64,000 nt of DNA from Talinum fruticosum (GCA_021018815.1 JAITYX010000103.1:372001-436000), one strand, 5' to 3'; positions 1-13,310 are shown, counted from the stretch's first letter. A program made the numbers and translations. The notes: generated by a model not told the origin, from the letters alone.

Positions 1-146
1 TGGTCCAGGGCTTGGTGGATCCTCTAAAGCACATGAAGCAATTATCTGAAAACCAGAGATTATGGGTTCCTTAATTAGTATTTCAATTTCACTCCCTCGG
101 AATCATTAGTTTCTTTGGCCACTTAGAGAACAAATTGAAATCTTAC

Positions 147-863
147 CTTAATTACATTACGATGGTGGAGACGAGATAACAAAGTAACCTCATGATTGAA
201 TTGCTTCTCCAATCGAGTTGCCAAGTTTCCATTTTCATCGTACTCTGGTATACGCATTATTTTAACTGCAACAGTCTCATCCTTGTATATTCCGTGATAA
301 AGCTGACTATGTGCTCCAAAAGCAAACTTACCTCCAAGAAACAACTTTGAAAGATCGACAACATCCTCATCAGCTCCTTCCAAAGCTATACCTTTTCCCC
401 TTCCATGTTCAAAGTATTTTGCCCATGCTGAACCCTTTTTGGTCTTCAACCTCCGAAAACTTCTCACGGAAGAAAAGCTCCTCAATGGAGTATCTGCTGC
501 AACTTTTGCGCTAGAGGGGCTGATGACCAAAGAATCTCTACTATAATATCCCTCAGTTTCCTTATCTAAGTCGTTCCTTCTAGGATGTGGGGTTGAGAAT
601 CTTCTTTTATGAGATCGAGCTTCCTTAAATGTTTCTGAAAGAATAGTTTCAGGTAGAGGTGATACAGACCTCTGTTTATTCGTTAATGGATTATGTTCAA
701 TCTGGGGAGTATTTGGTGATAATTCCTCTAATGCGATATGTCTCAGAGCTTCATCTGGTCGAATCTTTAATGACATGGAGGCCAATTGAGATGAATTTAA
801 TCGATGGCATACAGTGTGGGAAAACTTTGTTCTCCTAACCCACGAACTACATTCCTCATCCAT
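147..863 (-). CDS. Raf-like Ser/Thr protein kinase, first coding exon (gene truncated by window edge)
   Basis: The N-terminal exon of a plant Raf-like (MAPKKK group C, HT1-like) kinase. The chosen start is the ATG at 863-861 (MDEECSSWVRR); the open frame continues upstream only through a GTG. About 150 residues of Ser/Arg-rich leader precede the catalytic domain, which begins with a glycine-rich loop (GGKFAFGAHSQLYHG), the ATP-binding lysine in VAVKI, and an alpha-C segment ending VTLLSRLHHRNVIK. The exon stops at a clean AAG|GTAAGA donor at 147/146. Known family members phosphorylate Ser/Thr in cytosolic signalling. The rest of the kinase (HRD, DFG) must lie left of the window. A likely 5'UTR acceptor (TTTCAG|GCC) sits just upstream of the ATG, with a plausible UTR donor (CTG|GTATGT) near 1348. 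The exact subfamily is inferred from memory of the conserved sequence. Confidence 0.92.
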
Positions 864-884
864 TGGCCTGAAACTAAAATCCAC

Positions 885-2128
885 AAAAACTGATGACCAA
901 CAACCTTTTTGTATCTCACCCCTTTCTCAGATAAAAAGCTACTCTCAAGTCATCAAAACCCATGAAAATCAACAAATTGCACGTATTTCAAACCCTAGCA
1001 GAGTTTTACATCCAAGTATATTCTGCAGCCAAAGAGCCAAATCAAAGAAATCAAATTAGAACTATAACACATTTAACCATACCCAAATAAAAAGATATCT
1101 TGAACCTAAATAAATCAACCGAGCCTTACGCAAAACTGAAAAACCATGACAGGCGTCCTGATTCACAATCCAAGGAAATCCAACAGAGATAAGGCACCCA
1201 GTACTCAATGCATCAATAATAAAAAGACAGCTAATGAATGCATGGATTAATCAAGGAACAGCCCATCTACATATATATTGCACGAATGACAAAGACTTAG
1301 AGGGAAAATATCTACAAATTGGCCAGAAATACAAGAATTAGACATACCAGAAGATGAATCAACTATAAAGGGTCAACAACCCAACATGATTTTGAGTTGT
1401 GACTCTTTATTACGTCCTGCTTTGCTTTATCTCTCCTCCCTCTATGATCTCCAAAACAAATTAAATCCGTTGGAGGGATAGGAAATCCAAGACAAATCAC
1501 AATTCAGAAATGCATGCATAGATATAGATCATGGGAAAAAGGGAACCTAGCGTAGATTTCGTAGAGCCGATATATCATTTTCACTATGAAGCTAGTTTCA
1601 TTACATTATTCGATTGCCGATGTATAAATTATAATAAATTGGTATCTCCAAATTAGTTTTTTCTACAAACACAGAGATATTAGAATGGAATAAAAAAAAC
1701 TCCTCATAAAAGTATATTCAAATCTTCCCAAATTTCTCGTTGTTTTATAAATAGAATTTTTTTTTTTTTACTATTTTCCAAACAACAATCTATAAAGAAT
1801 TACCCCTTTTATTTTAAATTATTTTCTACCAACTTTTTTGTCTCACCAGAGGGATAATTTGAATATTTACTCCATGGTCACTAAATTTTTACTGTTTTTT
1901 TTTTTTTTTTTTTTGCGCGGAAGTTATGACAAAAATTTCAACTTCAAGCAACAACTACCACTCTACGTACGTGGCTTTAATTCCTTATCCATATATTACA
2001 TGCATCTGTCCACGATAAGTTTTAGCCTTTTCCATAATCATAATAGCATTAATAATAACAATAATTTAAGGAAAACGATTTAACATTATTTATTGTTAGT
2101 GTATTTAATAATAACTTTAGTAGATTAT
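885..2128. other. Upstream region of the kinase gene
   Basis: I see no coding potential. The part to about 1560 probably holds the kinase 5'UTR intron and a UTR exon on the minus strand. From 1560 to 2128 the DNA is AT-rich, with poly-T tracts near 1757 and 1893. Confidence 0.45.
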
Positions 2129-2517
2129 TTTATAGGAGTTTTGGATTATAATAAATTGTATTTTAGTGGTATTGGAAGTTTATATACCAAATTATAAAGT
2201 TGATCGATCATACACCATACTTTGGAGGTGATTTTTTTTTCTAAACCATCACCTATTTAGGGAGTATCAATTCGGTTATTTTATGATTTAGCAAGTCAAA
2301 AAAGGGGAATTAATATGTTACACCCAATGAATCGGTTATTCTTAACTTGACATATCATAAAACAACCAAATTACCACCCCTAAATAGGTCGTAGTTTAGA
2401 AAAGAAAATCACTCCTAAAGTACGGTGCTTGATAAGTCAACTTTATAATTTGTTATATAAATGTCCAATACTCTTAAAATACAGTTTATTTTAATCCGAA
2501 TAAAACCCTATTTTATA
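2129..2517. mobile_element. Foldback-type MITE, copy 1
   Basis: The two halves are imperfect inverted copies of each other. The left arm (GGATTATAATAAATTGTA near 2143, then ACCAAATTATAAAGTTGA) matches the reverse complement of the right arm, which ends near 2500 (GGATTAAAATAAACTGTA on the other strand). The arms are about 160 bp each with a short central loop near 2310-2345. There is no open reading frame. A related copy lies at 23131-23440, so this is a dispersed family. No confident target duplication was found, so the superfamily is unassigned. Confidence 0.7.
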
Positions 2518-2781
2518 AGGCAAATAATTTTGATTAGGAAGATTAAATAATAATTAAAAGAAAAAAGAAGATGTTACAATGGAAAATATTTAGAAAACTC
2601 ACTGTCATTTTTAACAAAAATTACGATTAACGTTTGATACTTGAGTTATGTTTAGTCCGAGTCATCATGGAAATTATAAATTATTATTATCTTGATTCTT
2701 GACCTGATTATGATTTCGAAAAATTGGTTTTAAATTCAACTAATGTTGGTCTTCCACAGTTTAAATATAGATTAGTCTCCA

Positions 2782-2786
2782 AATAC
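2782..2786. repeat. Left target-site duplication of the LTR
   Basis: AATAC directly before the TGTGAGG terminus; it is repeated exactly at 5705-5709. Confidence 0.85.
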
Positions 2787-4584
2787 TGTGAGGCCCCGAA
2801 ATTTCAGGTGTTTGCTTACTAGTAAATTCGAAATTATTAAATTAAGTGAATTAGAATTTTTCGAGTCGGAATTAGAAACCCGAGAACCGAAACCCGAGCA
2901 TGGGCCAACTTAAATTGGGCTTATTAAAGTTGAAGTTGGGCCCAATTAAGCTAAAAAAAAAAAGGAAATGAGGAATGAAGATTGTCTGGCAGTGAGGAGG
3001 AGTCTGTCAAGATTAAGCAAAGAGAGAGAGGGGTCCAATTGGAATTAGGCAACAAGCCCATTAGGTGTGATTAGGAGATGAGGAGAGAGAGTGAGGCTGG
3101 GATTAGGACTGAGAACAAAGAAAAGAACGAGAAAAAGAACCAGAAGCGAAGCGAGAGAAAGAAAAGCACGGGAAGCGTAAGTAGAACAGAGGAGAGCGAG
3201 AGGAAGCGGAGGAAAGCGAGAGAGGGAGCAGCGCGAGAGCCCGTGGCCCGTGGCCGCCTGAACGGCGAGGACGCCGCCGCCGATGAGCGAAGGGGAGCGA
3301 GAGCTCGGGAGGCCGAGCAGAGCGGAAGAAGAAAGGGGAACGAAAGAACGCGGAAGCGAGAGGAAAGCGAGCGGAGGACGAGAGCCGCGCCGGACCGAGA
3401 GGAAGAGAAGCACGGCGTGTCCGCACGGCCGGCGAGCGCGAAGAGGAGCCGGCGAGACCGAACGGAACCGAGGCTAGAGGTTTGAGAACCCGAAAACAGC
3501 AGAGCAAAGGGAGACAGCGAGAGTTTGAGCAAGGTGGAAGAAGGGGGAACCGAGAGGAAGAAAGGGAAGGAGGAAACGAACCGAACCCAATTCGAAAACC
3601 TCCCAAAACTGAATTCTTAGAACCTCTAAGAATTTAAGGTGAGTAGTCTGAATTCATCCTCTAGAATAAAATGAATTAGGTGGATGAAACTTGGAATTGA
3701 TTCATGAAATTGGAAACCCTAAGTTAGTTGAAGAAGTTAGAGGCCTAAATTCACTAAACTAGCAATTCATGAATCAAAGAGCATGTTGTGTGATGTTTAT
3801 CTAGTTCTGAATCTGTGATGTTTAAATACGACTGAGCATGATTATTGAGAATTGGATGAGATTAGCTTGAGTAGAATTAGGGAGAAAAAAATCAGAAAGT
3901 TAAGTTCATGACATATGTGCTGATTTTCGAGTAAATAAGCATGCTGTCCGAATTTTTGTGAATTCGTGTGTAGCCCAAATTTCCTGAAACTTTTACTGCA
4001 ACTTCCTGATGATTTATGAGAATTTCCTGTAAAATTTCGTATGCATTGGATGAGTAGATTGGGAGATATGCAATATTAAGTGAAAATGTTCCGTTTTGGG
4101 CTAAATCGCATATAGGTGAGTAACTGAACTAAGAGCTGAGATTTAAGAAGCTTTATGGCTAGATTAAAAGATATATATCGATTAAGGAAAGTTATAGAAC
4201 CATAAACCACTTATACGCGATATTACGCGAGCATGAAAACGATAAGTTCGTTGATTAGAAATCCTAGTTAGCATGTTTATGCGATTATGTGTTTATCCCG
4301 AATTACATTGATGATAAATGACATAAGCATGCGTATGTGAAATGAATTGATTGTGCTTGAGCTGGAACTTGCTTATGTGAATTGCTTGTTTTGAAGAAGT
4401 TATGCATGAACGTGTTGAGCATGAATCATATGAATTAAGCGTATCGCATGTATAAGAAGATAATAAGAAGATAAGAAACTTAAAGAACTAAAGAAGGGAG
4501 AAAAGATTGTGTTATTGATCTAGGACCCCACGAATTAAAGAACCCTCTCGAAGCTATGGCCATAGAAGTGTCTCATCAACCCGA

Positions 4585-4725
4585 AGCCACGAATTATTTT
4601 GCTTCTACGAATTATTGACAGTATGCGTCCTTCGGGGAAGGGAGGCCGCCTCGAGGCCACGAATTATTTTGCCTCGAGGCCACGAATTATTCGCCTCCGT
4701 GAACTAAGCCCACGAATTATTTTGG
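4585..4725 (+). repeat. Degenerate short tandem repeat inside the LTR
   Basis: Five iterations of a CCACGAATTATTTTGCCTC-like unit, some truncated, lie within the LTR. Confidence 0.6.
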
Positions 4726-5416
4726 CTCTAAGAACTGGGTCTTTAGAGCAAGTGCATAAATCTTCTTTCCATTCGAAACTAAGAATACTTAAAAGAATTA
4801 TGTTATGAAGAAACGAATGATCGTACATAGCGAATAAGAAAGAAAGGACTAATGATTTATGAAATGCACGATTGAACTCAAGAAGAAGAATAAGAAGAAG
4901 ATCGAATCCCGATTTCATAAGAAATGAATACCATAAGAACTAAGATATGATTTACGTGATGAATGATTTGCATGATGAGTGATTCTATGATTTACTTGCA
5001 TAGAAATACGAATGATGCATGTTTAATTGAATTCATGAATAAGTGATGTCATTATGATTCTCGGCAAGTTGATAAGTTTAGAATCTCGCATGTCTTAAGC
5101 ATGTATAATCCGAATCGCGTGTCATGAATGAGTTATGAACTTACGTGTGTTTGTTAATGAATTAATGTGCAAAGTGAAACCCGGGTTGGGTTTGGATTAT
5201 TCACTGGGCTAGTGAGCTCATGACCTCACTAACATTTCAGGTACGAAGTTAAGACCGGCGGAGTTGCCTTTGGCTTTTGGAAATAGCGGACGAATAGAAG
5301 ATGCCTGGACTTATCGCTTGTTTTTCCGTCTTTTGTCCGTAAAGATGTTTGTAAAGACCAGCTTGTACTTGAACTTAAGTTTTACCTATGTATAACATGA
5401 AATCCCTATGTGAATA

Positions 5417-5477
5417 CTCCGAGCGTGTGGCTCGTTGAGTTGTGTTGTGTTTCTCCGAGCGTGTGGCTCGTTGAGTT
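5417..5477 (+). repeat. Two-copy direct repeat inside the LTR
   Basis: A 25-bp sequence starting CTCCGAGCGTGTGGCTCG occurs at 5417-5441 and again at 5453-5477 without change. Confidence 0.8.
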
Positions 5478-5704
5478 TAAGATTGTGTTTCGTGCGGGGT
5501 TAGGGCTTTAAGCCTATGGGTTTAGCCAGTTTATAGAGGAAACTCTGCCGAAATTTCCGAAAAACCTTCGAAAACCTAGAATTACGCTTCCGCCAATCCA
5601 AGAAAGGGTTATTAACCCCCAAGTTGAGATCTTGAGCAGCCTTAGGGGTTCCTCCCGGGAACCCCGGCATGTAATACTCCTAGGGTGGGTCTAGGGGTAT
5701 TACA

Positions 5705-5709
5705 AATAC
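5705..5709. repeat. Right target-site duplication of the LTR
   Basis: AATAC directly after the TTACA terminus; it pairs with 2782-2786. Confidence 0.85.
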
Positions 5710-5788
5710 CGTCCGATTGAAATTTTTTTAAAATATTTAAATGAATCGGACACCCATCAAAATTAGTTAATATTGTTATATTTTAGCA

Positions 5789-6209
5789 CTCTTTCCGTTT
5801 CACAATACATGTCACTTTAACTAACTTTTTCGTTTCATAATACTTGTCACTTTATAATAATAATAGTATATTAATTACTAATTTTTTAATTTTATCCTTC
5901 TTAATTATCTTTTTATTTTAAAATTTTATCATTTTCAATATATAATATGCTAATATATATTTTTCAGTTATTTTACTAAGATAGAGAGAAATGATACAGA
6001 TAATAAGATAGAAAAAATTAGGAAGGAGGGAGAGAGAAAAAAAGAAAAGAAACGTGAGATTAGAAAGGAGAGAGAATAATAGGAAGGAGAGAGAAAACAA
6101 AAGTTTATAATTTTATTGAAAATAAGAAAGGTATATTAAATACTATATTATATAACTAACTTTATTTTTTATTTATCTTAAAACGATAAATTATTTGAAA
6201 CGGATAGAG
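5789..6209. mobile_element. Stowaway-like MITE, copy 1
   Basis: The left end reads CTCTTTCCGTTTCACAATAC, and the right end read on the other strand is CTCTATCCGTTTCAAATAAT, giving an inverted terminal repeat of the mariner/Stowaway type. A second copy of the terminal motif (TTTTTCGTTTCATAATACTT) sits just inside the left end near 5827. The interior contains AG-rich and AT-rich filler and no coding sequence. Related elements lie at 14594-14870 and 38592-38834. Exact borders are uncertain by a few bases. Confidence 0.65.
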
Positions 6210-7930
6210 TAACTTTAAAAAGAAGTATGTTACAACTTCTTTGATCTCTAACTCTTCCTTTCTAAAGACACTCTTTGTTGGGCTCCTAGCTACGGGTCAA
6301 ACTGAGCCTTTCATAGTTTGGCTAGTGCCTATTCAAGGGATTAACAATGGCCCAAAAGGCCCATAATATTATTTTCGAACTCCCTCAAATAATTACAACT
6401 TAATTAGATTGGATCTTATGAACAAGTTTAGATTCACAGTTGATTCAATATTTATTTCATGACACACGATAATTTCAAATACTATGATCAAACATAAATT
6501 TAAGTCGGTCTATTAGGTGTTTGACTGGATGGGTCATAATTTTTATCAATCACGAATTTAGATTTTCAGGATTTTTTCGATCCAGCTTTTAAATTTTACA
6601 ATAACTCTAACAAAATAATTTAGATAGATATTTATAGAAGGGTTGTTTAAAAAAGTTGAAAAGCCCATTGACAAGTGAGTGATATGAACAACCTATGGAT
6701 CCAAAGGGACAATTGTTGAGATTTTTATCATCAAATATATCAAAATCAACACACATTCCATTTGTCTTTAATCATATAAAATTGAATCCCATTTCTCCTT
6801 TATCGTATTGTTTATATTTTTACGTGTCATCTAACCAAAGAACTTAAAGAAAAGGAAGAGAAATATATTTTATTAAAGGGGACTTATATGATGGACCCGA
6901 ATTTATAGATATGTTAATATATGTAAGAGATGAAAAATTCGCTTATTTTTTTAAAGAGGATCACGAATTTAAAGGGTAGAAATTTAAAGAATAAAACAAT
7001 TACCATACATAGTAACTCGACTTTATAAACATGAGAGGCCGAAACTACCTTATAATTTGTAGGGAGGACAAGGGTGAGAAGATTTACCATTTACCACCGT
7101 AAGTAGTTAGGTCAAATTTAACCTTTTTGTTAGGGAATCCATTTAGAGTATGTTAATAAGAAGGTCCTTTAGCATTTGTCTAATGGTTAATATTTTTGTC
7201 AACTTATTTGTCAAAAAACGTAAAGGTTTTTTTATAGAAAAAAAATTAAAGGTTATATTCAGAAAAGTTTATTAAAAAAGAAAAATTAATTATTATACGC
7301 GTCACTCTTTGGTTCATTAACGAGTCACCACGCATCCTTGACAGGCAACTTTATTACAACTACACTGCTCTTGCCCTATGCAACACTCTCTCTCGTGTGG
7401 GGGAACAAACAAACTCCGTACCGTACATACATTTTTATTATTTTATTTTTATTTATATTATTTAATAAATACGGATCCCCTAATTGGATATTTACCTTAA
7501 GGGTAATTCTAGTTGAACTTGAAAGTTCATAGCGGATAGAAATACCAGGTTCAGACCTATGACTCACCCCAACTCATTTGCACAACTTGTAAGAAAATTA
7601 TCTCTCAAATTTTAAATGAATAGGGTGAAAGTACGGAGTGTTTGTCAATAGGGTAACATATTGATTAGTCTACATATTAATTAGTCTTATCCAAATTTTG
7701 TTTTCCTACGAAATTCAAGTGTTTTTTTAGTAGCCTTGTCAAATGAGTCATTTAAAGCCGATTAGTTAATCGAATAATTGAATTGAAACATGATGAAAAT
7801 GGGTCATCTTAAATTTGAGTTGTACAAGTATTGACTTACTGGATAGGTAAGTCAATAGAAAGCAAGCAATCTTTTAAAGGCAGAATGTCAAACTAGTTTG
7901 CTTTTGTTTAGGTCAAATGAAGCTGCCTTA
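6210..7930. other. Gene-free AT-rich intergenic DNA
   Basis: No recognisable gene or well-defined element. Short open frames near 7338-7567 show no protein family features. Confidence 0.5.
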
Positions 7931-8236
7931 GGACATGTTCGTTTTAACTTTTGCAATTAGCAATTAGAGGTTAAAAGTTACTATCAGTAACGATTAGCAA
8001 TTATTGATGTTTACCACCGTTTAGCTGTTACTAATGTTTACTAGCGATTAGTAACAATATCTCTTTGCGATGATGGTTGTGTTACGAATAGTTACGATTA
8101 ACTGTTATCAATATTTCTTTGCGATGATAATTGCCGTTAGAGACTATCAATATTAACCAACGGCTGCACTTGGCCGTTAATGACTATCAGCGTTAAGTAA
8201 CGATTAACAGTTACAAATGCTGAAATGAACAAGCCC
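7931..8236. mobile_element. Harbinger/Tourist-like MITE, 306 bp
   Basis: The ends are inverted: GGACATGTTCGTTTTAAC at the left, and GGGCTTGTTCATTTCAGC at the right when read on the minus strand. Both flanks carry the 3-bp duplication TTA (7928-7930 and 8237-8239) expected for PIF/Harbinger elements. The interior consists of degenerate short blocks resembling AGCAATTA and GTTACTA. It has no coding sequence. A diverged relative lies in the PP2-B gene intron near 46990-47278. Confidence 0.75.
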
Positions 8237-8475
8237 TTAGTTTGACTCAGGTATGGATTCGAGGGTTCCAGATAAGACAATTAGGTACTGGTCAATTTTT
8301 GGACGTCTAGCTCACGATAATTATGGCCAAGAGAATTAGAAATGGGGGCATGGATTGAATATTTACTGGATCAAGCACCGCATAGATTAACACTTAGGCC
8401 TTCAAATTACATGCATAGCTGAATGATTTCTCAGCTTATGCTCCATTTTTACCTCCCCCCAAAAAAATCTCTTTG

Positions 8476-11400
8476 CTATTTGGCCACAACACCAGGTTGG
8501 AATTGGGATTGCTGAGGTAAGGAAGAACAGGGGGAGTGGAAAAACAGGCATATAGCAGATATATCATCAACTGCAATCCCTCTTCTCTTTCTCTTCCATG
8601 CTCGGGCTGCATTATCTACAAGCTGTTTAGCGGCCTTTGCCCGATCTGGGGTTGACGACACTATCTCCACTGCCTCCTGGTTCGAGATCACATCCCACAC
8701 CTGAAATGCAACATTTAAAATCTGTTCATTTCTTGCATTATAACCATTGGGAAAACTCTGACTTCACCCCTTACTAGGATCAAATGCATATGGGTTGTTT
8801 TGATTTCAGAACCCAAAAGCTTACATAAGCCATGAATAAAGTGAAAGAGCTATTCATTTTGGTTAGGTAAAAAGGGCCCCACTAGCCCTTCATCTCGGAT
8901 TCCACTTGTTGATAAAGTGCCCTAGACAACAGGGTGGTGACAAGGGTATTTCGGCTCACAAACCCGCCACCTCCTTACAACCAGAAGAACTCTCAGGGAT
9001 CCGGACTCTGGTCACAAGTCACAAAGGTAGAAGGCGATAACCTCGCCATTCAACTAAGCAGGAGGTTTAGTTAAAATAGATGACCCTTTTTAAACCTAAA
9101 GCACATGGCACAAGCAACCAAGTCCACCAACTCGTACTTGTGACGTTATGAGCTAACTTGTGTACCTTCTCAAGCACTAGAAAGTCCAAGATTCAGAATG
9201 TGGAAACAAATAACTAATTCTGTTTGCATCATTCTAGTGAGCAAGTGGAGATACAATAACCACAAAAATGTAGGTTACATTATTCTAATGTGCAAGTGGA
9301 GTATAAATTACCCGAAAATAGACCACTTACCCCATCGGTAGCCAGCACAATGAACTGGTCTTTACTGCTAATATTCCTGTGAGTCACTTCAGGCACTGAT
9401 ATGAGGCCAAAATCCTTGACACAGTAATCTCCGAAGGCTCTAGACATTGCGAGCCCCGGCAAATCCTCATGGGGCAGCCACACCCGGTGGACTCCCGGCT
9501 CATCATCTAAACAGAAGACTCGCCCATTACACTGTGTTATTCGCTCAGCCTCCTCTGTTAACAAGGAAAGAATGTTAGGCTAGATGGAAATTCAACTAAA
9601 GCAGTCATAATTAGAAGTTTTTATTCTTCATACTCATTCTTTATTCTATCCCTCAAACACATGTATTAAGGCAGGAAGAAAGGGGATGTTGAGAACTCAC
9701 GAGGCAAATTGGGCTTGAAATCAATAGTAAGTTGCACAGCCATCAAGTCACCATTATCCGATGTAGTAGCCAAAACTGCACGAGAGTCCCCTACATTTGC
9801 AATAATGATTCTTTCACCCTGGCAAAACAGAGCAATGCAAATAACTTATTTCAGCGACAATTAAATGATTCTGATCACAATGTGTTTAAAACCAGCATTG
9901 TGCAGTGTACGATAGGTCATGATAGTATGTTTGCTTACTAGAATACTAGGTCAGTCGAGTTCAAGGGTCCTAGCATTTTAAGCCCATAGCATCTATGCTA
10001 TTTTAGACTTTTCATTCCAACTCAAGTAGTACTCGTGTTGGGGAACCGACAATCTGATATGCATATGAAAACTTGACACTTCAGTCTAGATCAGAGACAT
10101 GCACCATTTCAGAAAAGGGGAGAGCCCTAAATATGTTCACTTGCCTATACTGGAAACTTGTTAATCAAGTCCAAGCAACGTTAGACCACTTGATCAGAAG
10201 GGTTCATTTCTTCAACAGTAACCAATTTATGACAGAAAGCACCGTCCTACAATATACTTTGGATCCTAGCTATAACAAAGACAAACTACAGAACTCATGG
10301 TCTCAATCAAATTAATTAACATAGGCAAGTTCACGAGTTAGAAAATCCAAAGCTTAAATGGAGCTCATTAAGTCAACTTGGCAACTTGCTATTAAACCCG
10401 TTTTCCCAGCACAAGGGCTACCATAATTAAGACAAGACAGAAGGAATGTACTTGGAAGTAGGAAAGCACCTACTCCAATAATAATTCCGTTTGTCAGTCA
10501 CCCATCAAAGGAAGCCATTGCAGAATGAATTAATAGTCCGTCCTCTAATAACCAATATACAACTATTGACCGACAAATTTAATAAAAAGTCATCGGTGAT
10601 CAGTACAAATTAATTTGCACCAAATTCTGCATACAACAAAAAGATTGGTGAAACCTAGTCTCCCAGAGCCACAAGTTTATTAGAAACATGATGAATAGCA
10701 CTAGTTAAAAGTAGATTACAAAGTCTTCCAAATCCACTACTTAAGACATTCATAATCAATATATCTTTTGAAATATATGGCCTTGAATTATGATGGCCCC
10801 TGGAGTATTTAGGAGTAGATTTACCTAACAGCAATGCTCATGCCATGTTTAATCAATCCGACAACTCTCCCGAGAGCAAAGAGATCATACTGAAAGCGAA
10901 AGCCTCGAATTATTTATAACATGAGGCTGAGAAGAATTGGGCCATAAGGAAGACCAATGGGCACCTCATAAACCATAATAATATCTAGGCATCATACCCA
11001 GGAGTGTTTTAGCTTTTCTGTAGGACCCCCACAACACAAATTCCTCCATAACTTTTCAATTGGAGGGGGACATGTGTTTATAGAACAGCATTCTTAGGCA
11101 TTCCGAAAAGATAAAACCACACATTAAGCACCAATCCAGGACCACCACTGAACAAAAGACTTGATTCAGGAGAGCGACCGCTTGTGAAAAGATGGTTCAA
11201 ACATACAAAAGATTATCTTGAACAATCAAGCGACTTGTATACTATTTTGACAGAAAGGAAGGAGCTCCTTCTGATTCTTAGAACTGAGCCAAACTTAGTC
11301 TAAATGTTCATTGCTTATTCCTTTGACATTTTTCCGCAGTTTACACTTCGTTAACATTGATAGCACCCATCTACAAATATTCGGAACTCCTACAGACAAA

Positions 11401-12530
11401 AACAACCTGGCCATAAATTTCCATGGAAACTTTTCCTCTTAACTTTAACTTGAATAGGATTCAAGTTCAACCTCTTTTCATCGACATATACCCAAAGCAA
11501 TCGCAAAATGACACAAAGCAAGTGATGTAAACATTCAATTAGGAAATATGTGCCCATTTCGCCTCGATTTGCTTTAAGAAAAGAAAAGATAACAGAATAA
11601 ACCATCAGATAAATGTGTTCTATACTTCTATCTCTGATCAATAGAAGACGCTATCAATCAAACAGTCTCATCCGTTGACAAGACTAACCACTACAAGATG
11701 AAGGCAACATAGGTAATAAATTACCTGTTTGACAATGGAGAGGGCAGTTGTTCCACTATAATACGCATCAATTTTTCGGTGCTGCTCAAGTTCTTGATCA
11801 ATGGCAGAACAGGTCTTCAAGTAAGAATGTTTCCAAATATTGAACCATTGCACCTTCTTATCTCCCTCCTCGTTGAAATCTGCGTCAAGTGCCATTTGAG
11901 CAAGAGTCTCCTGCCAGTTGCATAACAACGAAGGAGGCATTGATTCCCTCACCGTCTTTGCAACAAAATGGCCCCATGGACCATGCCCATCGAAAATCCC
12001 ACAGAAAATCATATCGGGTTGACATCCAAATTCCTGTCATCAACACGAACCAAATAACATTTTTCAATTTACAAAATGAATTGAGTTAATCACAGCTTCA
12101 TGACAGTTCAATTCTTTCCGGTTGAACACATCTAACATAGGAAAATCATAGTATACTGCTAAAACTATGACCTAAAGGCAACAAGCTATATGGGTTTGGC
12201 CTATGATGTTTTAAGAACACAAAATTGCCACATAAATCATAAGTTACTGACTAGTACTAGTAATGTAAATACGTTGAGGCATACCTCCCAAACTATGCAA
12301 CAATCTTGATTAACACCTTTCTGGCCCTTCTTTGTGAAAACTGACGCAAAATTCTTTGATCCTTCAACATTAACAATTCCAGAAGACTTCAATATCAACT
12401 CATTCTTCTTGGCATCCTTTGCCATGGCTTCGGCAGCTTCCCTACCAGCATCGCCATTCCCGGAATTCTTGACTTTCTTGATCGAAAACGATCTCGCCAA
12501 CCCATTAAACATGGATGACCAATGACCCAT
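8476..12530 (-). CDS. Protein phosphatase 2C (clade E type), five coding exons, complete
   Basis: Encodes a 373-residue Mg2+/Mn2+-dependent Ser/Thr phosphatase. Coding exons in order of reading are 12285-12530, 11725-12033, 9701-9818, 9331-9554 and 8476-8700; all borders are GT-AG and phases close exactly. The start ATG (12530-12528) gives MGHWSSMFNGLARSFS, matching the family N-terminus; the stop is TAG. Catalytic PP2C motifs are present: FCGIFDGHG (about residues 92-100), NVGDSRAVL (195-198), LPGLAMSRAFGD, and ATDGVWD (297-302), which supply the metal-binding aspartates. VNQDCCIVWEEFG marks the first metal site. A 5'UTR intron spans 12540-13310, with the first exon upstream of it containing GA/CT repeats. 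The third coding intron is long (about 1.9 kb). The gene is intact, unlike three others in the window. The specific substrate is unknown; clade E members act in stress and growth signalling. Confidence 0.96.
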
Positions 12531-13310
12531 TTGCTTCTTCTGCAAAACCAAATTATACCATATGAGGAAATTCAATGTTCATCGCCATTTATTGAAATTT
12601 AAAAGTTTGAAGCAAATTATCACCAAACAAAACATAATGGATTATTGAGATTAAGACTTGAAGGGAATTCTATGGAAGGGGAATGATCTTGGCTCACAAA
12701 GACGATGATCAAACAACATTTTTTCCTTTTTGGAGCATTAGAAAGCGGATAAACCCAGAAGGTGTTAAAGTAGCACTATTAGCTAAGAAAAGTATGGAAT
12801 ATTCAACCTTAAATCTCAATTTGTTTCCCTAAGAATTTTGAGCAAATTCATCATAAAAAACACAAGACATAATACAAACAAATCTGGAATTTTTCATGGG
12901 GTGATCAAAGAGCCCCCCCCAAAAAAAAAAAAAAAAAAAACCAAAACATACACAAAAAGGCAATTTTGTTGGATCAATGCCAAATCTTGTATGCTCCACA
13001 AAACCCATTTGCCCCAACAAATAAATATTAACTTAGAAACACAGGGGAAGCAAAAGGCTTCAACAATATCCTTTCTACTAATTAACAATATCCAATTTTC
13101 AAAAGGGCCCCATTCAATCCATGCTCCTAAAACTCACTGACAATCCACAAAACAAGATATCATTAATTTCTGATTAAAGCAAAAGAAATAAAAATAAAAA
13201 TAAAAATAAACCCTTCCCCTAAAGTTGATGAAATTCAGAAACCACATTCCATTAAACCTAAAAAAATCAAAACCCATAATTCTTAAACCATAATATGAAG
13301 AAAAACTCAC

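Larger units (their letters stand above)
2787..5704 (+). mobile_element. Probable solo LTR (Ty3/Gypsy-like), 2.9 kb
   Basis: The element starts TGTGAGGCCCCGAAATTTC and ends GGGGTATTACA, the TG...CA ends of a plant LTR. It is flanked by a perfect 5-bp target duplication, AATAC, at 2782-2786 and 5705-5709. I found no internal second copy of the ends, no primer-binding site or polypurine tract, and no gag/pol coding, so a solo LTR left by recombination fits best. The length and the TGTGAGGCCCCGAAATTT start recall the long LTRs of Tekay/Del chromoviruses; that clade assignment is inference. A purine-rich, GC-rich stretch at about 3060-3570 gives several overlapping open frames on both strands that are compositional artefacts. 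A short non-autonomous element is the alternative reading. Confidence 0.82.

Noticed and set aside
1..48. Possible second exon of the kinase after a CAG acceptor near 46
   Set aside because: The translation (IIASCALEDPPS) does not match the strongly conserved kinase segment that must follow HRNVIK, so this is probably still intron.
3045..3606. Several overlapping open frames of 64-167 codons on both strands
   Set aside because: They lie in the purine-rich, GC-rich part of the LTR. The residues are low-complexity (Arg/Glu/Lys on plus, Ser/Leu/Phe on minus) and no retroelement domain is visible.
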